From Mesorhizobium sp. 65-26 (GTDB lineage: Bacteria > Pseudomonadota > Alphaproteobacteria > Rhizobiales > Rhizobiaceae): 45,840 nt of DNA. This document shows positions 8,260-16,138 of the stretch, one piece after another. Within the stretch, counting starts at the first letter, position 1; every line of letters begins with the position of its first letter. The notes under the pieces are model-generated. The model ran no database searches. It saw only the letters and a program-made list of their open reading frames with translations, and was not told the DNA's origin. The position numbers were made by a program, and so were the translations under genes. The stretch lies in assembly GCA_001899205.1 (NCBI GenBank), contig MKVL01000024.1, forward strand, positions 1-45,840, given 5' to 3'.

Positions 8260-9165
8260 TTAGTTACTGGCATGGGGGCGGTTCTCTTCTAGCTGGAAGC
8301 TATTTGCCCTCACCGATACTTGGCTTGGCCACTCCACGGGTCGAGCCTTCGTCGACGAAGCCCTCTTCTCGAATGCAACGACGATGCCGTTCATTCCCCC
8401 GAGATCCCGCCATTTACCGAGCGTCAGACCACGCTTGCGTGCGCAGTTCATGATCGTGACAACCTGTCCCGGAGGGATGTTGAATATGAGCAGTCCGCCG
8501 GGCCGTAACAGGGCTGCGGCCGCAGACATAAACGAGGCTGTATCCGTTTCGAAATAGGCGGCTGCTTGCGAGTAGAGGATGCTGATCGATCCAGGTGTTA
8601 CCCCCTGCGCATCAACCACGGCCAGCCCCGCTGCCGTGACATAGGGGTGTTCGGTAATTCCGTTCGGCAGTTCGGTGTGCCAGCGCGTCAGGTTCGTGAA
8701 GTGGAGGAAGGCCGTTTGACCTAGGGCCTCCCCGAAATGCCTCGCCAGACCCGCAATGTCGCGAGCGTTGGGTGACGCGGACGTTTTCAGTCCTGCCCAG
8801 CCACCACCGACCTCGAGATATCGAAAGTCTCCATCCGCCTTCAAGCGGTCGGTTGCTTCCTGGACCAGATCGAAGCCGAGTTCTTCGGCCAGGCGGAATG
8901 AGCCGCCGCTGGAAGTCCATGCGCCGTCATGCAGAAAGGAACCAATGGCTCGAAAGATCGACCCGGTTTCGCGGAGCATCGCGCCCAGATATCTGAGCGG
9001 GTTACGGCGCGATGGTATTGGTGCGTTGGGGCGTAGTCTGCGAGCTTGCAGGTCCCGTTTTACCCCCATCCGTATCGAGAGCCATGCGGCCTCATCCGGT
9101 TCGTAGCCGATAAGTTGGAAGTTATATAGAATCAATTTGCGCGCGCGCGCAGCTGCGATGAACAT
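8260..9165 (-). CDS. Putative sugar O-methyltransferase (SAM-dependent)
   Basis: A 301-residue protein with a Rossmann-type methyltransferase core. The SAM-binding glycine motif is YLEVGGGWAG (about residues 116-125), followed by an acidic/aromatic strand (TAAGLAVVDA) and a ...LLRPGGLLIFNIPPG motif typical of class I methyltransferases. The pattern matches proteins annotated as putative sugar O-methyltransferase, which modify cell-surface polysaccharides in the cytoplasm. It lies 129 bases upstream of the transglutaminase-like gene on the same strand and may be co-transcribed. No clear ribosome binding site precedes the ATG at 9165, so a downstream start is possible. Confidence 0.7.
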   Translation of the reverse strand: MFIAAARARKLILYNFQLIGYEPDEAAWLSIRMGVKRDLQARRLRPNAPIPSRRNPLRYLGAMLRETGSIFRAIGSFLHDGAWTSSGGSFRLAEELGFDLVQEATDRLKADGDFRYLEVGGGWAGLKTSASPNARDIAGLARHFGEALGQTAFLHFTNLTRWHTELPNGITEHPYVTAAGLAVVDAQGVTPGSISILYSQAAAYFETDTASFMSAAAALLRPGGLLIFNIPPGQVVTIMNCARKRGLTLGKWRDLGGMNGIVVAFEKRASSTKARPVEWPSQVSVRANSFQLEENRPHASN

Positions 9166-9276
9166 TGTGAAAATTCCGCGATAGCCTGAAATGTCGCCCA
9201 GCTTCTGGGCGACCGGTGGGCACTGAGCGGAAAGGAACGGGCGCCAACGGCACCGGCAACAGATACACTCAGTGCA

Positions 9277-9612
9277 TCAGCACCAAGCGGCTCGTGGAGG
9301 ACGTTCAACAGCTATCTGGACGAAATGCGCGCCGTCTTGCTGGGCACGAGACATCGGGCGATTGCCCAATCCGGATATATTCCCTGCCAGTTGCACAGCC
9401 ATTTCACCGTGATGATCGTGATGCAATGACTGATGAAACAGACCGCCGTGATCGCTGGTCTGTTGACTGTGGGTATGAGTGATTTGCGCGACCGGAAGCT
9501 CAGCAGCCTCAAGTGCGGGCGGATGTGCAGCAAATGCCAACAGCAGCATCGCCAAGGCGATTGCCGCGCCTAGAAGGCGCCGAACTGGCAAATCTAAACG
9601 AAACGTCCGCAT
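9277..9612 (-). CDS. Small exported His-rich protein
   Basis: I start at ATG 9612 because GGAG lies 5 bases before it; the longer frame from 9630 lacks a site. The product is 111 residues: a signal peptide (LLGAAIALAMLLLAFAAHP, cleavage about residue 36), then a His-rich stretch (HTHSQQTSDHGG and HHDHHGEM) that could bind Zn, Ni or Cu. It resembles in style, not in clear sequence, the small metal-locus proteins at 10147, 33483 and 38474. A candidate CtrA box lies 23-37 bases upstream. Function unknown; a periplasmic metal buffer or sensor is inference. Confidence 0.55.
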   Translation of the reverse strand: MRTFRLDLPVRRLLGAAIALAMLLLAFAAHPPALEAAELPVAQITHTHSQQTSDHGGLFHQSLHHDHHGEMAVQLAGNISGLGNRPMSRAQQDGAHFVQIAVERPPRAAWC

Positions 9613-9634
9613 GGCTCCAATTTGCATCACAACA

Positions 9635-9649
9635 TTAAGACCTGGTTAA
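9635..9649. promoter_or_regulatory. Candidate CtrA-binding site (TTAA-N7-TTAA)
   Basis: TTAAGACCTGGTTAA fits TTAA-N7-TTAA exactly. It is 23-37 bases upstream of the His-rich protein start, almost the same distance as the site before the BTLCP gene at 1776. The match is seen; CtrA control is inferred. Confidence 0.35.
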
Positions 9650-9748
9650 GGCTCCGAAGTCGGCGAATCGCGAAACCTCAACAGACTGAGATTACCGCCA
9701 TGGCGGTTGTCAAACTAGACCGTCGTCGCGATTTTTGGCCCCCTCCAG

Positions 9749-9872
9749 CGTATCGGCCAGGATGGCGGGCCACAAGCCGATGACGCCCACTATGGTCTGT
9801 CACTAGGAATATTGCCTTCAGCCCGAGCGCGATGGTGATGTTCTGCTTGATGTTGAGCATGCGAGTGCCATG
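9749..9872 (-). pseudogene. C-terminal fragment of a P1B-type (Zn/Cd/Pb) metal ATPase, frameshifted
   Basis: Read on the minus strand, this stretch encodes MLNIKQNITIALGLKAIFLV, then after one extra base (near 9795) IVGVIGLWPAILADT. Together these match the last two membrane helices of ZntA/CadA-type ATPases (consensus ...IRQN.AIALGLKAVFLVTT..G.TGLWPAILADTG). The similarity stops at ADT: the expected final residues are replaced by unrelated sequence and a TGA. Upstream of the Met the similarity also ends within a few codons. This is a scar of a former Zn/Cd/Pb exporter and is distinct from the intact CopA at 16686-19226. Confidence 0.7.
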
Positions 9873-9900
9873 TCATCGAAGCGCTGGCGGACCACAGGGC

Positions 9901-9938
9901 AAAAAAGTTGGAGCGGCCGAGTGCCGTCGGCCGCTCCA
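9901..9938 (-). terminator. Rho-independent terminator (minus strand)
   Basis: 12-bp perfect stem with a 6-base loop, then T6 on the minus strand (A6 at 9901-9906). It is one of the strongest terminators in the window, yet it has no recognisable gene upstream. Confidence 0.75.
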
Positions 9939-9990
9939 TGTCGCCAAGGCCCCTGAAACGAGAGGACCACATGCGACGGCCCTATGACTG
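9901..9990 (-). ncRNA. Candidate small RNA or orphan transcript end with a strong terminator
   Basis: On the minus strand a perfect 12-bp stem (9938-9927 with 9920-9909, arms TGGAGCGGCCGA/TCGGCCGCTCCA) is followed by AAC and T6. Just before it are nested pairings: GTCGC with GCGAC, enclosing GGTCC with GGGCC. No minus-strand gene starts between here and the plus-strand gene at 10147, so the transcript ending here is either a short RNA of roughly 90 bases or the leftover of a lost gene. The 5' end is a guess; TATACA near 9990 is a possible -10. Confidence 0.35.
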
Positions 9991-10146
9991 TATATCCTCT
10001 AGCGCGAGCGCAGTAGGTCTGGCCGGCAGATCACAAAGATGTGTTGGCTAAGCTATTGATCGACTCCGATAGTACTGATGTTGCGTATTTCGCGGCTTGC
10101 AGCAATGAGACTTGCAAAAGGAGCGCTTTGCCGTCAGCCTAAGCGA

Positions 10147-10545
10147 ATGATGCCCCGGCCGTCGCTAAAACGTCTTTTCCTGATGCTGCTCGCGGTCTTT
10201 CTGACAACAGGGTTCAGCATGTCCGCGGCTGAGGCCAGCGTCGTTTCGGCAGCGATGAAAATGACAGCCGACGACAGGATGGCGATACCCACCAATGCCG
10301 GCATGGGCAAGATGGCCGATGTCGGTATGAAGGTCGACCGAAAGGTTTGCCTTAAGGGTACCGGTGAAAACGGCAATCCAATGCGTTGCCCGCCAACCTG
10401 CATCTCTCCGCTGCTCGCCTTGGTGCCGCAGGGCCTTGCCGTGGCGACGGCTCGGCGCTTGCGGCAGCTGTCGGCATTGCCAGCCGCGCTCCTGCGTGGG
10501 CGAGGTTCCCCGCCCGAGCCATTCCCTCCGAGATCCAGCACCTGA
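10147..10545 (+). CDS. CopL-like small exported protein of metal-resistance loci
   Basis: The frame is open from 10078, but I prefer the ATG at 10147, which starts directly before the signal peptide (RLFLMLLAVFLTTGFSMSA). About 132 residues. The mature part is Met-rich (MKMTADDRMA, MGKMADVGM), has a Cys cluster (Cys, then MRCPPTC), and ends in a Pro-rich tail (RGSPPEPFPPR). This layout matches small CopL/DUF2946-like proteins found in copper loci; the gene at 33483-33878 has the same plan. The role is probably periplasmic copper binding or regulation, not proven. It lies upstream of the leader ORF and the DsbA-like gene. Confidence 0.6.
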   Translation: MMPRPSLKRLFLMLLAVFLTTGFSMSAAEASVVSAAMKMTADDRMAIPTNAGMGKMADVGMKVDRKVCLKGTGENGNPMRCPPTCISPLLALVPQGLAVATARRLRQLSALPAALLRGRGSPPEPFPPRSST

Positions 10546-10677
10546 TGCCGTCTCAGCTGCACCGCAGCTGAATCCCCGGTGTCTGATCGCCTGTTCACGC
10601 ATCGCCCGCCGCGGTGTGTCCCACGATTCGCACATGCTGGAATGCTGACGGTCAACTTAAACTTGAGGAGAATTCAT

Positions 10678-10779
10678 ATGAATCGAGACCATCCGACATG
10701 TCGCCTGCCATTCTTCGACCTTGGGAGCACCGCCCAAGGGTGGGGCGACCCGACGATAGCCGAAGGAGCGCCGGCATGA
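10678..10779 (+). CDS. 33-residue leader ORF translationally coupled to the DsbA-like gene
   Basis: ATG at 10678 follows a strong site (GAGGAG, 6-7 bases upstream) and runs 33 codons to a TGA that overlaps the ATG of the DsbA-like gene (ATGA at 10776-10779). The peptide (MNRDHPTCRLPFFDLGSTAQ...) has one Cys, no signal peptide and no membrane helix. Its RNA holds a hairpin CTTGGG-agcaccg-CCCAAG (about 10720-10738). This could be a coupled leader that sets dsbA translation or a small functional peptide; the sequence is not recognised. Confidence 0.5.
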   Translation: MNRDHPTCRLPFFDLGSTAQGWGDPTIAEGAPA

Positions 10780-11573
10780 CCGATCAAGGCATAAGCAAGG
10801 AGCACGGCGCACTGGCAGTAAAGCTTTCGGCACGTGATTTGCTCAGTCCGCTCGCGATCATAATCGCAGGCCTGATGATTTCAGGGTCGATCATTTGGAG
10901 CAGCCGACCGCCACTGCCGCCGCAAGTCGCGGGCCAGGAATCAATCGCGCCCGTGCCACCGTCGGACGCGGTCGCGTCTCCGATGGAGCCTGCACAGCTG
11001 CCAGGCCCGCCCGCGGATATCGCGAAGGTCAATCTGAAGGGAGAGCCATTCATCGGCGATGCGAACGCGCCGGTCGTGATTGCCTACTGGTTCGACTACC
11101 AATGTCCGTTCTGCCGAGAGACAGAGGAAACCATTCTTCCCCAACTGATCAAGGACTACGTCGATACAGGTAAGGTTCGCATCGTGTTCAAGGACTTTCA
11201 GTTCCTCGGACCCGACTCCCAGACCGCCGCAGTCGCGGCGCGCGCGGTCTGGCAAACGGCGCCCGACAAGTTCCGCGCCTGGCATAAGGCGATGTTCGAC
11301 AAGCAGGACGACGAAAATGCCGGCTGGGGAACGAAGGACGACATCATCACCTTGACGAAGACGATCCCCGGCATCGACGTGGCGAAGATCGAGGAACTGA
11401 TGACCAGCCGGGCGGCTGAATACGACAGGGCAATGCAAGATGATGCGGCCGAAGGTAACGGCATGGGAGTCGGCGGCACGCCGTCTTTTCTAATCGGCAA
11501 GCAAATGATGGTTGGGATGCAGCCCTATCGAGTGCTGAAGGCGGCAATCGACGAGGTGCTCAGCACGATGTAA
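10776..11573 (+). CDS. DsbA-family thiol:disulfide oxidoreductase, membrane-anchored
   Basis: Starting at ATG 10776 (AAGGAG 8 bases upstream) the protein has 265 residues. One N-terminal membrane segment (about residues 22-42) anchors a periplasmic thioredoxin-fold domain. The active site is Cys110-Pro-Phe-Cys113 (QCPFCRE), and the cis-Pro loop is GVGGTPSFLIG near the C-terminus. It belongs to the DsbA/BdbD/Com1 group that makes or isomerises disulfides in exported proteins. Copper causes wrong disulfides, so its place between a CopL-like gene and a rhodanese in a copper island fits thiol repair (inference). Translation is probably coupled to the leader ORF. Confidence 0.88.
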   Translation: MTDQGISKEHGALAVKLSARDLLSPLAIIIAGLMISGSIIWSSRPPLPPQVAGQESIAPVPPSDAVASPMEPAQLPGPPADIAKVNLKGEPFIGDANAPVVIAYWFDYQCPFCRETEETILPQLIKDYVDTGKVRIVFKDFQFLGPDSQTAAVAARAVWQTAPDKFRAWHKAMFDKQDDENAGWGTKDDIITLTKTIPGIDVAKIEELMTSRAAEYDRAMQDDAAEGNGMGVGGTPSFLIGKQMMVGMQPYRVLKAAIDEVLSTM

Positions 11574-11786
11574 TCGAGTCCGCCGTCTCGCGACGACGAG
11601 CGCGTATCAACGCGAGCGAGGCAGACCAAATCGGAGGTGCCGATTGACTCTTGGCCGCAGCGCCCCAGTTGCGTTCGGTAGCCTAATTCTAGGAATGATA
11701 CAGCTGCGGAGGAACTGGTGGGAGGTCGGGACCATTCTGTTATCGCCGCCACGCATCGAAGGAAGCAGGAATATGGAGGCAGTGAA

Positions 11787-12203
11787 ATGGAACCGGAAAA
11801 ACGTGGAATCAATCGACGGACCGTCGTTCTGATCGCGACGGTAGCAGTTGCTACGATGTTTGGCGGCTCGATCCTGGCGGAGGAAGTAAAGTTCACGACA
11901 CTTACGAGTTCTCAGCTGGCCGCGATGCTGGAGAAAAAGGACTTCTTCTTTGTGAACGTCCACACGCCGTATGAGGGTGAGATCAAAAATACTGACACCT
12001 TTATTGTCTTCGACAAGATTGCAGATAATCTTGACAAGCTGCCAAAGGATAAAGACGCAAAGATCGTACTCTACTGCCGAAGTGGGCGTATGAGCGAGAT
12101 AGCAGCGCGGGAACTGACGCGACTCGGCTTCAGCCAGGTGTCACACTTAGCAGGCGGAATGATCGATTGGAAAAAGAGCGGCTACGAGATCATTGAAAAG
12201 TAG
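11787..12203 (+). CDS. Exported rhodanese-like domain protein
   Basis: Start at ATG 11787, with GGAGG 7 bases upstream, giving 138 residues. An N-terminal signal or anchor (RRTVVLIATVAVATMFGG) precedes a single rhodanese domain. The catalytic Cys97 lies in the loop CRSGRMS, the form typical of single-domain periplasmic sulfurtransferases. It would transfer sulfane sulfur or act as a thiol redox protein. It follows the DsbA-like gene by 213 bases on the same strand and probably belongs to the same thiol-stress group. A 6-bp hairpin (CTTGCG/CGCAAG, 12204-12223) follows the stop, without a T-run. Confidence 0.85.
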   Translation: MEPEKRGINRRTVVLIATVAVATMFGGSILAEEVKFTTLTSSQLAAMLEKKDFFFVNVHTPYEGEIKNTDTFIVFDKIADNLDKLPKDKDAKIVLYCRSGRMSEIAARELTRLGFSQVSHLAGGMIDWKKSGYEIIEK

Positions 12204-12405
12204 CTTGCGTCCAGAATCGCAAGGCCGGCCGGCTGAAGAGAAGGGAAGGCGCGCGAAGAAGAGCGCATGCAGATCGAATTGTCACGTAGGGGCACTGATT
12301 GCGAATACGAACCAGGCAAATAGTCGTAACCGGCGGCGCGCGTCCGCCGCGTTACGGCGTTCGCTTACCAAGACAGGGTCTTCAACCTTCTGAAGCATCG
12401 CATCC

Positions 12406-12609
12406 ATGGCTGAGGTGGCAAGGTGGCCGCGGTTTCTCCACTTGCCGTTCGGCCTGTAGTTGCTGGTGGCGCCATGGCTTCTGGCTAGCGCAAGGATGGG
12501 TGTAACCTCAAACGATATCGTTGCCGGGCTGGTTGTGATCGGTCTAAGCGTACCGAGAGAACGGAGAAGCAACGAGTGCTGCGGCGCGTGGGATCGATCC
12601 GCTGTTTGA
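12406..12609 (+). pseudogene. SPW-repeat type small membrane protein, broken by one in-frame TAG
   Basis: The frame from ATG 12406 reads ARWPRFLHLPFGL, then TAG at 12457-12459, then in the same frame LLVAPWLLASARMGV, NDIVAGLVVIGLSVPRERR and GAWDRSAV to TGA at 12609. This looks like an SPW-type membrane protein (pattern ...lGLWLivaPWlLG...ND.vaGllvi.lSlPRg...y.gWDr). The stop stands exactly where Trp is expected, so a single TGG to TAG change explains it. About 67 codons in all. The rest of the 12203-12708 interval shows nothing I can support. Confidence 0.5.
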
Positions 12610-12707
12610 TAGTTGAGGCGGTCGATGGCGAATTCGCAAGCTCGGATCATCACAGCTAGCCTTCACACAAGCCCAGCATCCTGATCGTATCTCAAAGCCC
12701 CGAGGGA

Positions 12708-13502
12708 TTAGCGTGCCGCAGGGAACAACTCTTTGGTCAGCCCGGCGATCCGGTACGTCAGCAGTCCAAGCCATTCATGAGTGGCGAGATCTGTTTCGGC
12801 GAGACCCGCAGCAATCGAACTGGTCGGGCGTTTGAGCTCTGCTTCGCCTCGCGTGCGAAAGTCGACTGGATAGGGCGTCACCTCAAAGCCCGCAGCGCGA
12901 AAACATGCTACCGCTCTGGGCATGTGGTAAGCGGATGTGACAAGAAGCCAAAAGTCGCCTGGCTGTGGTTGAATTGAGGCGGCGCTTTCCGTAGCGTTTT
13001 CGCACGTCGTTCGCGATCGCTCCTCCATCGCGATGCGCGACGGCGACACGCCCAGCGATACCAAGATATCGCGAGCAAGCTGGGATTCCGTGAATGTGCT
13101 CTTGCCGTGAGCCTGACCTAGCCCTCCCGAGAGAAAAATTCTTGCATCGGGATAACGCCTGCTGAGATCGACGGTCGCCGTAAGCCGTTCTCCCGCCTCA
13201 TTCATCGTCAAACTTGCGCGGGCACTGCTGATGTGCGGATCGACGGCCCCGCCAAGCACGATGACACCGACAACAGGCCTATTGATGATTGGCAGAGGAA
13301 AGCGGTTCTCGAGAACCATCAGCGCAGCCGGCCCGACAGGTGTCCAGCCGCAAATCACTAGCAACAAAACAGACGCCATGACAGATATCCGTCCGAGGCG
13401 TGGCCTGTTGGCGTGGATGGACAGCAGCCCAACCAGACCTATGAGGGCGATCAGGTTGGAGGGGATCAGGAAGAGCTCGATTAATTTTGAAATGAAGAAC
13501 AT
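12708..13502 (-). CDS. YdcF/ElyC-like DUF218 envelope protein
   Basis: About 264 residues from ATG 13502 (GAGGT upstream); an ATG at 13517 is also in frame. Two N-terminal membrane helices (SKLIELFLIPSNLIALIG..., then VLLLVICGW) are followed by a DUF218 domain: VIVLGGAVD, the FLSGG turn, the SRTTCENA motif and TSAYHMPRA. ElyC/SanA/YdcF relatives act in envelope biogenesis (ElyC affects lipid-carrier and peptidoglycan precursor metabolism in enterobacteria). It is divergent from the cytochrome b561 gene with almost overlapping starts. Confidence 0.85.
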   Translation of the reverse strand: MFFISKLIELFLIPSNLIALIGLVGLLSIHANRPRLGRISVMASVLLLVICGWTPVGPAALMVLENRFPLPIINRPVVGVIVLGGAVDPHISSARASLTMNEAGERLTATVDLSRRYPDARIFLSGGLGQAHGKSTFTESQLARDILVSLGVSPSRIAMEERSRTTCENATESAASIQPQPGDFWLLVTSAYHMPRAVACFRAAGFEVTPYPVDFRTRGEAELKRPTSSIAAGLAETDLATHEWLGLLTYRIAGLTKELFPAAR

Positions 13503-13541
13503 TAAGACCTCATGCACGCTAACAACCGGACCCTGTCAGAA

Positions 13542-14111
13542 ATGAGCAAGAATGTTCCTCACCCGCGCTGGGCCTTGGGCATTCGCCTGCTGCATTGGCT
13601 GACCGTGCTCGTCCTCGCGTTTCAGCTTGTCGTGGCCTTCGGACCCATGAAAGGACCAGGTATGGCCACGATGAATTGGCTGCCTGTCCACATGTCCGTT
13701 GGAATGATCGTCCTTGCCATAGTTGTCCTGAGGCTCGCCTGGCGAGCCTTCACAAAAGCCCCGGTTCAGCCCATCTCGCGATCTTCGCGACGCGCCAGAA
13801 CCGTCTTTCACATGTCTATCTACGCTTTGATTCTTGCCGTCCTGATAACGGGATGGCTGGGATATAAGCCGATGCCCTTCATGCCTCCTGCGAGGCTTTT
13901 CGGGGACTTGCCGATGCCGCTGGCACCTTTTGTGAGCCCGCTATCTGCAAGAACGTTCGCCTTCATCCATGCAAAGCTTGTGTGGATATTGCTGGGATTG
14001 GTTGGCATTCACATCATCGCAGCCCTGGTTCATCTGGTCCTCTTTCGCGACAACGTCATGCGTGGGATGTCCTTTGGACGAGCGGATGCAGGCAATGCCT
14101 CGACGCAATAG
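13542..14111 (+). CDS. Cytochrome b561-family membrane protein
   Basis: About 189 residues from ATG 13542; a start at 13512 would overlap the divergent gene, and neither has a clear ribosome site. Four membrane helices with heme-ligand histidines in the expected places: His in RLLHWLT (helix 1), VHMSVGM (helix 2) and HAKLVW plus GIHIIAALVH in the last two helices. CybB/YodB-type cytochromes b561 move electrons between the quinone pool and periplasmic partners. Met and Pro are frequent in the loops. It sits between envelope and copper genes. Confidence 0.85.
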   Translation: MSKNVPHPRWALGIRLLHWLTVLVLAFQLVVAFGPMKGPGMATMNWLPVHMSVGMIVLAIVVLRLAWRAFTKAPVQPISRSSRRARTVFHMSIYALILAVLITGWLGYKPMPFMPPARLFGDLPMPLAPFVSPLSARTFAFIHAKLVWILLGLVGIHIIAALVHLVLFRDNVMRGMSFGRADAGNASTQ

Positions 14112-14123
14112 AGCGAAAGCCGC

Positions 14124-14564
14124 TTAGGTCATCGCCCAAAGACCTCCCATGATCACTACAGCATACCTCGCAGCCTTCCCCAGTGCGACGAGCAGCACGA
14201 ACAAGCCGAGACGCACTCGCGCCGCGCCCGCCACCACGGTGAAGGCATCCCCAATGACCGGCAGCCAGGCGAGCGGCAGCGTCCACTTACCATAACGGCG
14301 AAACGAACGGGCCGCCCGCTCGTACTGACTGGGAGTAACCGGAAACCATCGACTGGACTGGAGCGTGTCGATGCCACGCCCGAGGATCCAGTTTACCACC
14401 GAGCCTAGCGTATTGCCGGCCGTGGCGGCTACAAAGAGCAACACCGGATCGCTACGTCCCGAGGTCAGCAGGCCAAGGAGCACCAGCTCGGATGAGACCG
14501 GAAGTAGGGTTGCTGCGAGGAACGCGCTGGCAAACAGGGAACCATAAATTGCGAGCACAGCCAC
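14124..14564 (-). CDS. YqaA/DedA-family membrane protein
   Basis: About 146 residues if translation begins at GTG 14564; a TTG at 14597, inside the end of the oxidase gene, is an alternative start. It is a DedA-like (SNARE-associated/VTT) membrane protein of the short YqaA type: an N-terminal helix with SELVLLGLL, a central FRRYGKWTLPLAWLPVIGD motif (R/G/P-rich reentrant region) and two C-terminal helices. DedA proteins are lipid-carrier flippases or membrane-integrity factors. It is the last gene of the copA-cueR-oxidase unit, overlapping or abutting the oxidase stop at 14578. Confidence 0.8.
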   Translation of the reverse strand: MAVLAIYGSLFASAFLAATLLPVSSELVLLGLLTSGRSDPVLLFVAATAGNTLGSVVNWILGRGIDTLQSSRWFPVTPSQYERAARSFRRYGKWTLPLAWLPVIGDAFTVVAGAARVRLGLFVLLVALGKAARYAVVIMGGLWAMT

Positions 14565-14577
14565 GCTGAACGACCGG

Positions 14578-16092
14578 CTACGCCTGCACGTCGACAATGC
14601 CCATCATGCCAAGCTGCTCGTGCTCGAGGATGTGGCAATGATACATCCTCGGACCCGGTCGTTCCTGGCGCAGCAGGAGCCGGACCGTCTCACCGCGCGC
14701 CACGTTGATGGTGTCTTTCCATGCGAGATAGGGCGGCTTCGCGACTTTACCGTTGCGCTCGTGCTCAATCACCTGGAACTGCGTGCCGTGAACATGGAAG
14801 GGATGGTCCATGTCGGCCTGGTTGACGATCTCCCAAAGCTCGGTCTCGCCAACTTTCGCGACAATGTCAACGCGCGCCATGTCGAAGGCCTTGCCGTTGA
14901 TCAGGAAGCCCATTTGCATATCGGTGGCGGTCATGGTCATGGTTTCAGTGAACACCAGGCGTCGGCTGACGGCAGGGGTGCCGAACGGAGCGATCGGCCG
15001 CAGCCGCCCCGGCAGCGGCGGCGCTGCTTCCGCTGGCGCCTCGGAGACATCGACCGTCAGCAGCGTCAGGCCCGCGTCGGCGGGACGGCCGGCGCCCATC
15101 CAGCCGCGGTCATAGTCAAGAGTGTACAGCGTGACGGGACCGGGCTTGTCGAAAGACACGACAAGTTCAAGACGCTCCGCCGGGCTGAGCAGAATGTCCT
15201 CTGCCGCCACCGGCGCCTCCAGCAGGCCGCCGTCACTGCCGATGATCGCCGTTGGCGCGCCATCGAAGGCGAGCTTCAGGAAGCGCGCATTGGTGGCGTT
15301 GTAGAGTCTCAGCCTCCGCTTCGCGCCCAATCCCACCGACAGTCTTGGATTCTTCTGGCCGTTGACCAGCACATGGTCGCCGACACGGCCGTTCATCAGG
15401 TCGGTCATTGTGTTGCCGGGCATGGTGCCGTCAGCGGCAAGCCGCAGGTCCGTGAATACCAGCACCGTGTCGCCGTATTCTGCCGGAATGGGATCGGCCT
15501 TCGCTTTGACCACGAAGGCGCCGGCGAGACCGCGATAGACCTGTTCGGCCGTCTTTCCGTGAGGATGGGGGTGGTACCAGTAGGAGCCGGCCGAGCCCTC
15601 CGGCAGTTCGAAGGCGTAGACGCGGTTCGAGCCCGCCGTTACCGGGTCCATCGGATTGCCGTCCTGGTCGGCTGGCACCGGCATGCCGTGCCAGTGGATG
15701 GTGCTCTCTTCCTCGCCGATCCGGTTGGCGAAGGTGATCTCGACACGGTCGCCCTCAAAGCACTGAATCAGCGGACCGGGGCTCGAGCCGTTATAGGCGA
15801 GGATCGGTGTATCCAACCCTTCCGCAAAACGCGCTGTGGCGGGTTGCGCGGCTAGGGTCGCCTTGAACCGGCCGGACGCGTTGGCCTCGTTGGCAAGCAG
15901 CGGGAGTTCGCGCAACGCCTCACCCTCGGGCAGCGTTACGGCGCCTTTCGACATGGCGCCCATGTCGTGGCCGCCCATATCCATGCCGGGCATGGAATCC
16001 ATGTTCGACATGTCGTCCATTTTCATCTGCGCCAGCGCCTTGGAGCTCACAAGAGCGGCCAGTCCTGCCGCCAGAAATTCGCGTCGATGCAT
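14578..16092 (-). CDS. Multicopper oxidase, CueO-like, Tat-exported
   Basis: I start at ATG 16092 (AGGAGA about 8 bases upstream), giving 504 residues. A Tat signal (HRREFLAAG) is followed by a Met/His-rich stretch (MDDMSNMDSMPGMDMGGHDM) likely to bind Cu(I). The four copper-ligand blocks are present: HWHG, YHPHPHG, HPFHVHG and HCHILEH with a following Met. It should oxidise Cu(I) to Cu(II) in the periplasm using O2. It follows cueR by 46 bases on the same strand and is the first of three multicopper oxidases in the window. Confidence 0.93.
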   Translation of the reverse strand: MHRREFLAAGLAALVSSKALAQMKMDDMSNMDSMPGMDMGGHDMGAMSKGAVTLPEGEALRELPLLANEANASGRFKATLAAQPATARFAEGLDTPILAYNGSSPGPLIQCFEGDRVEITFANRIGEEESTIHWHGMPVPADQDGNPMDPVTAGSNRVYAFELPEGSAGSYWYHPHPHGKTAEQVYRGLAGAFVVKAKADPIPAEYGDTVLVFTDLRLAADGTMPGNTMTDLMNGRVGDHVLVNGQKNPRLSVGLGAKRRLRLYNATNARFLKLAFDGAPTAIIGSDGGLLEAPVAAEDILLSPAERLELVVSFDKPGPVTLYTLDYDRGWMGAGRPADAGLTLLTVDVSEAPAEAAPPLPGRLRPIAPFGTPAVSRRLVFTETMTMTATDMQMGFLINGKAFDMARVDIVAKVGETELWEIVNQADMDHPFHVHGTQFQVIEHERNGKVAKPPYLAWKDTINVARGETVRLLLRQERPGPRMYHCHILEHEQLGMMGIVDVQA

Positions 16093-16138
16093 ATGTCGTC
16101 TCCTGGGTCGAAGGTTGGCGGTCTCGGCGTCGAATGTC

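Noticed and set aside
14620-15855. 411-codon plus-strand open frame
   Set aside because: Antisense to a multicopper oxidase with all copper motifs; no own ribosome site or family match.
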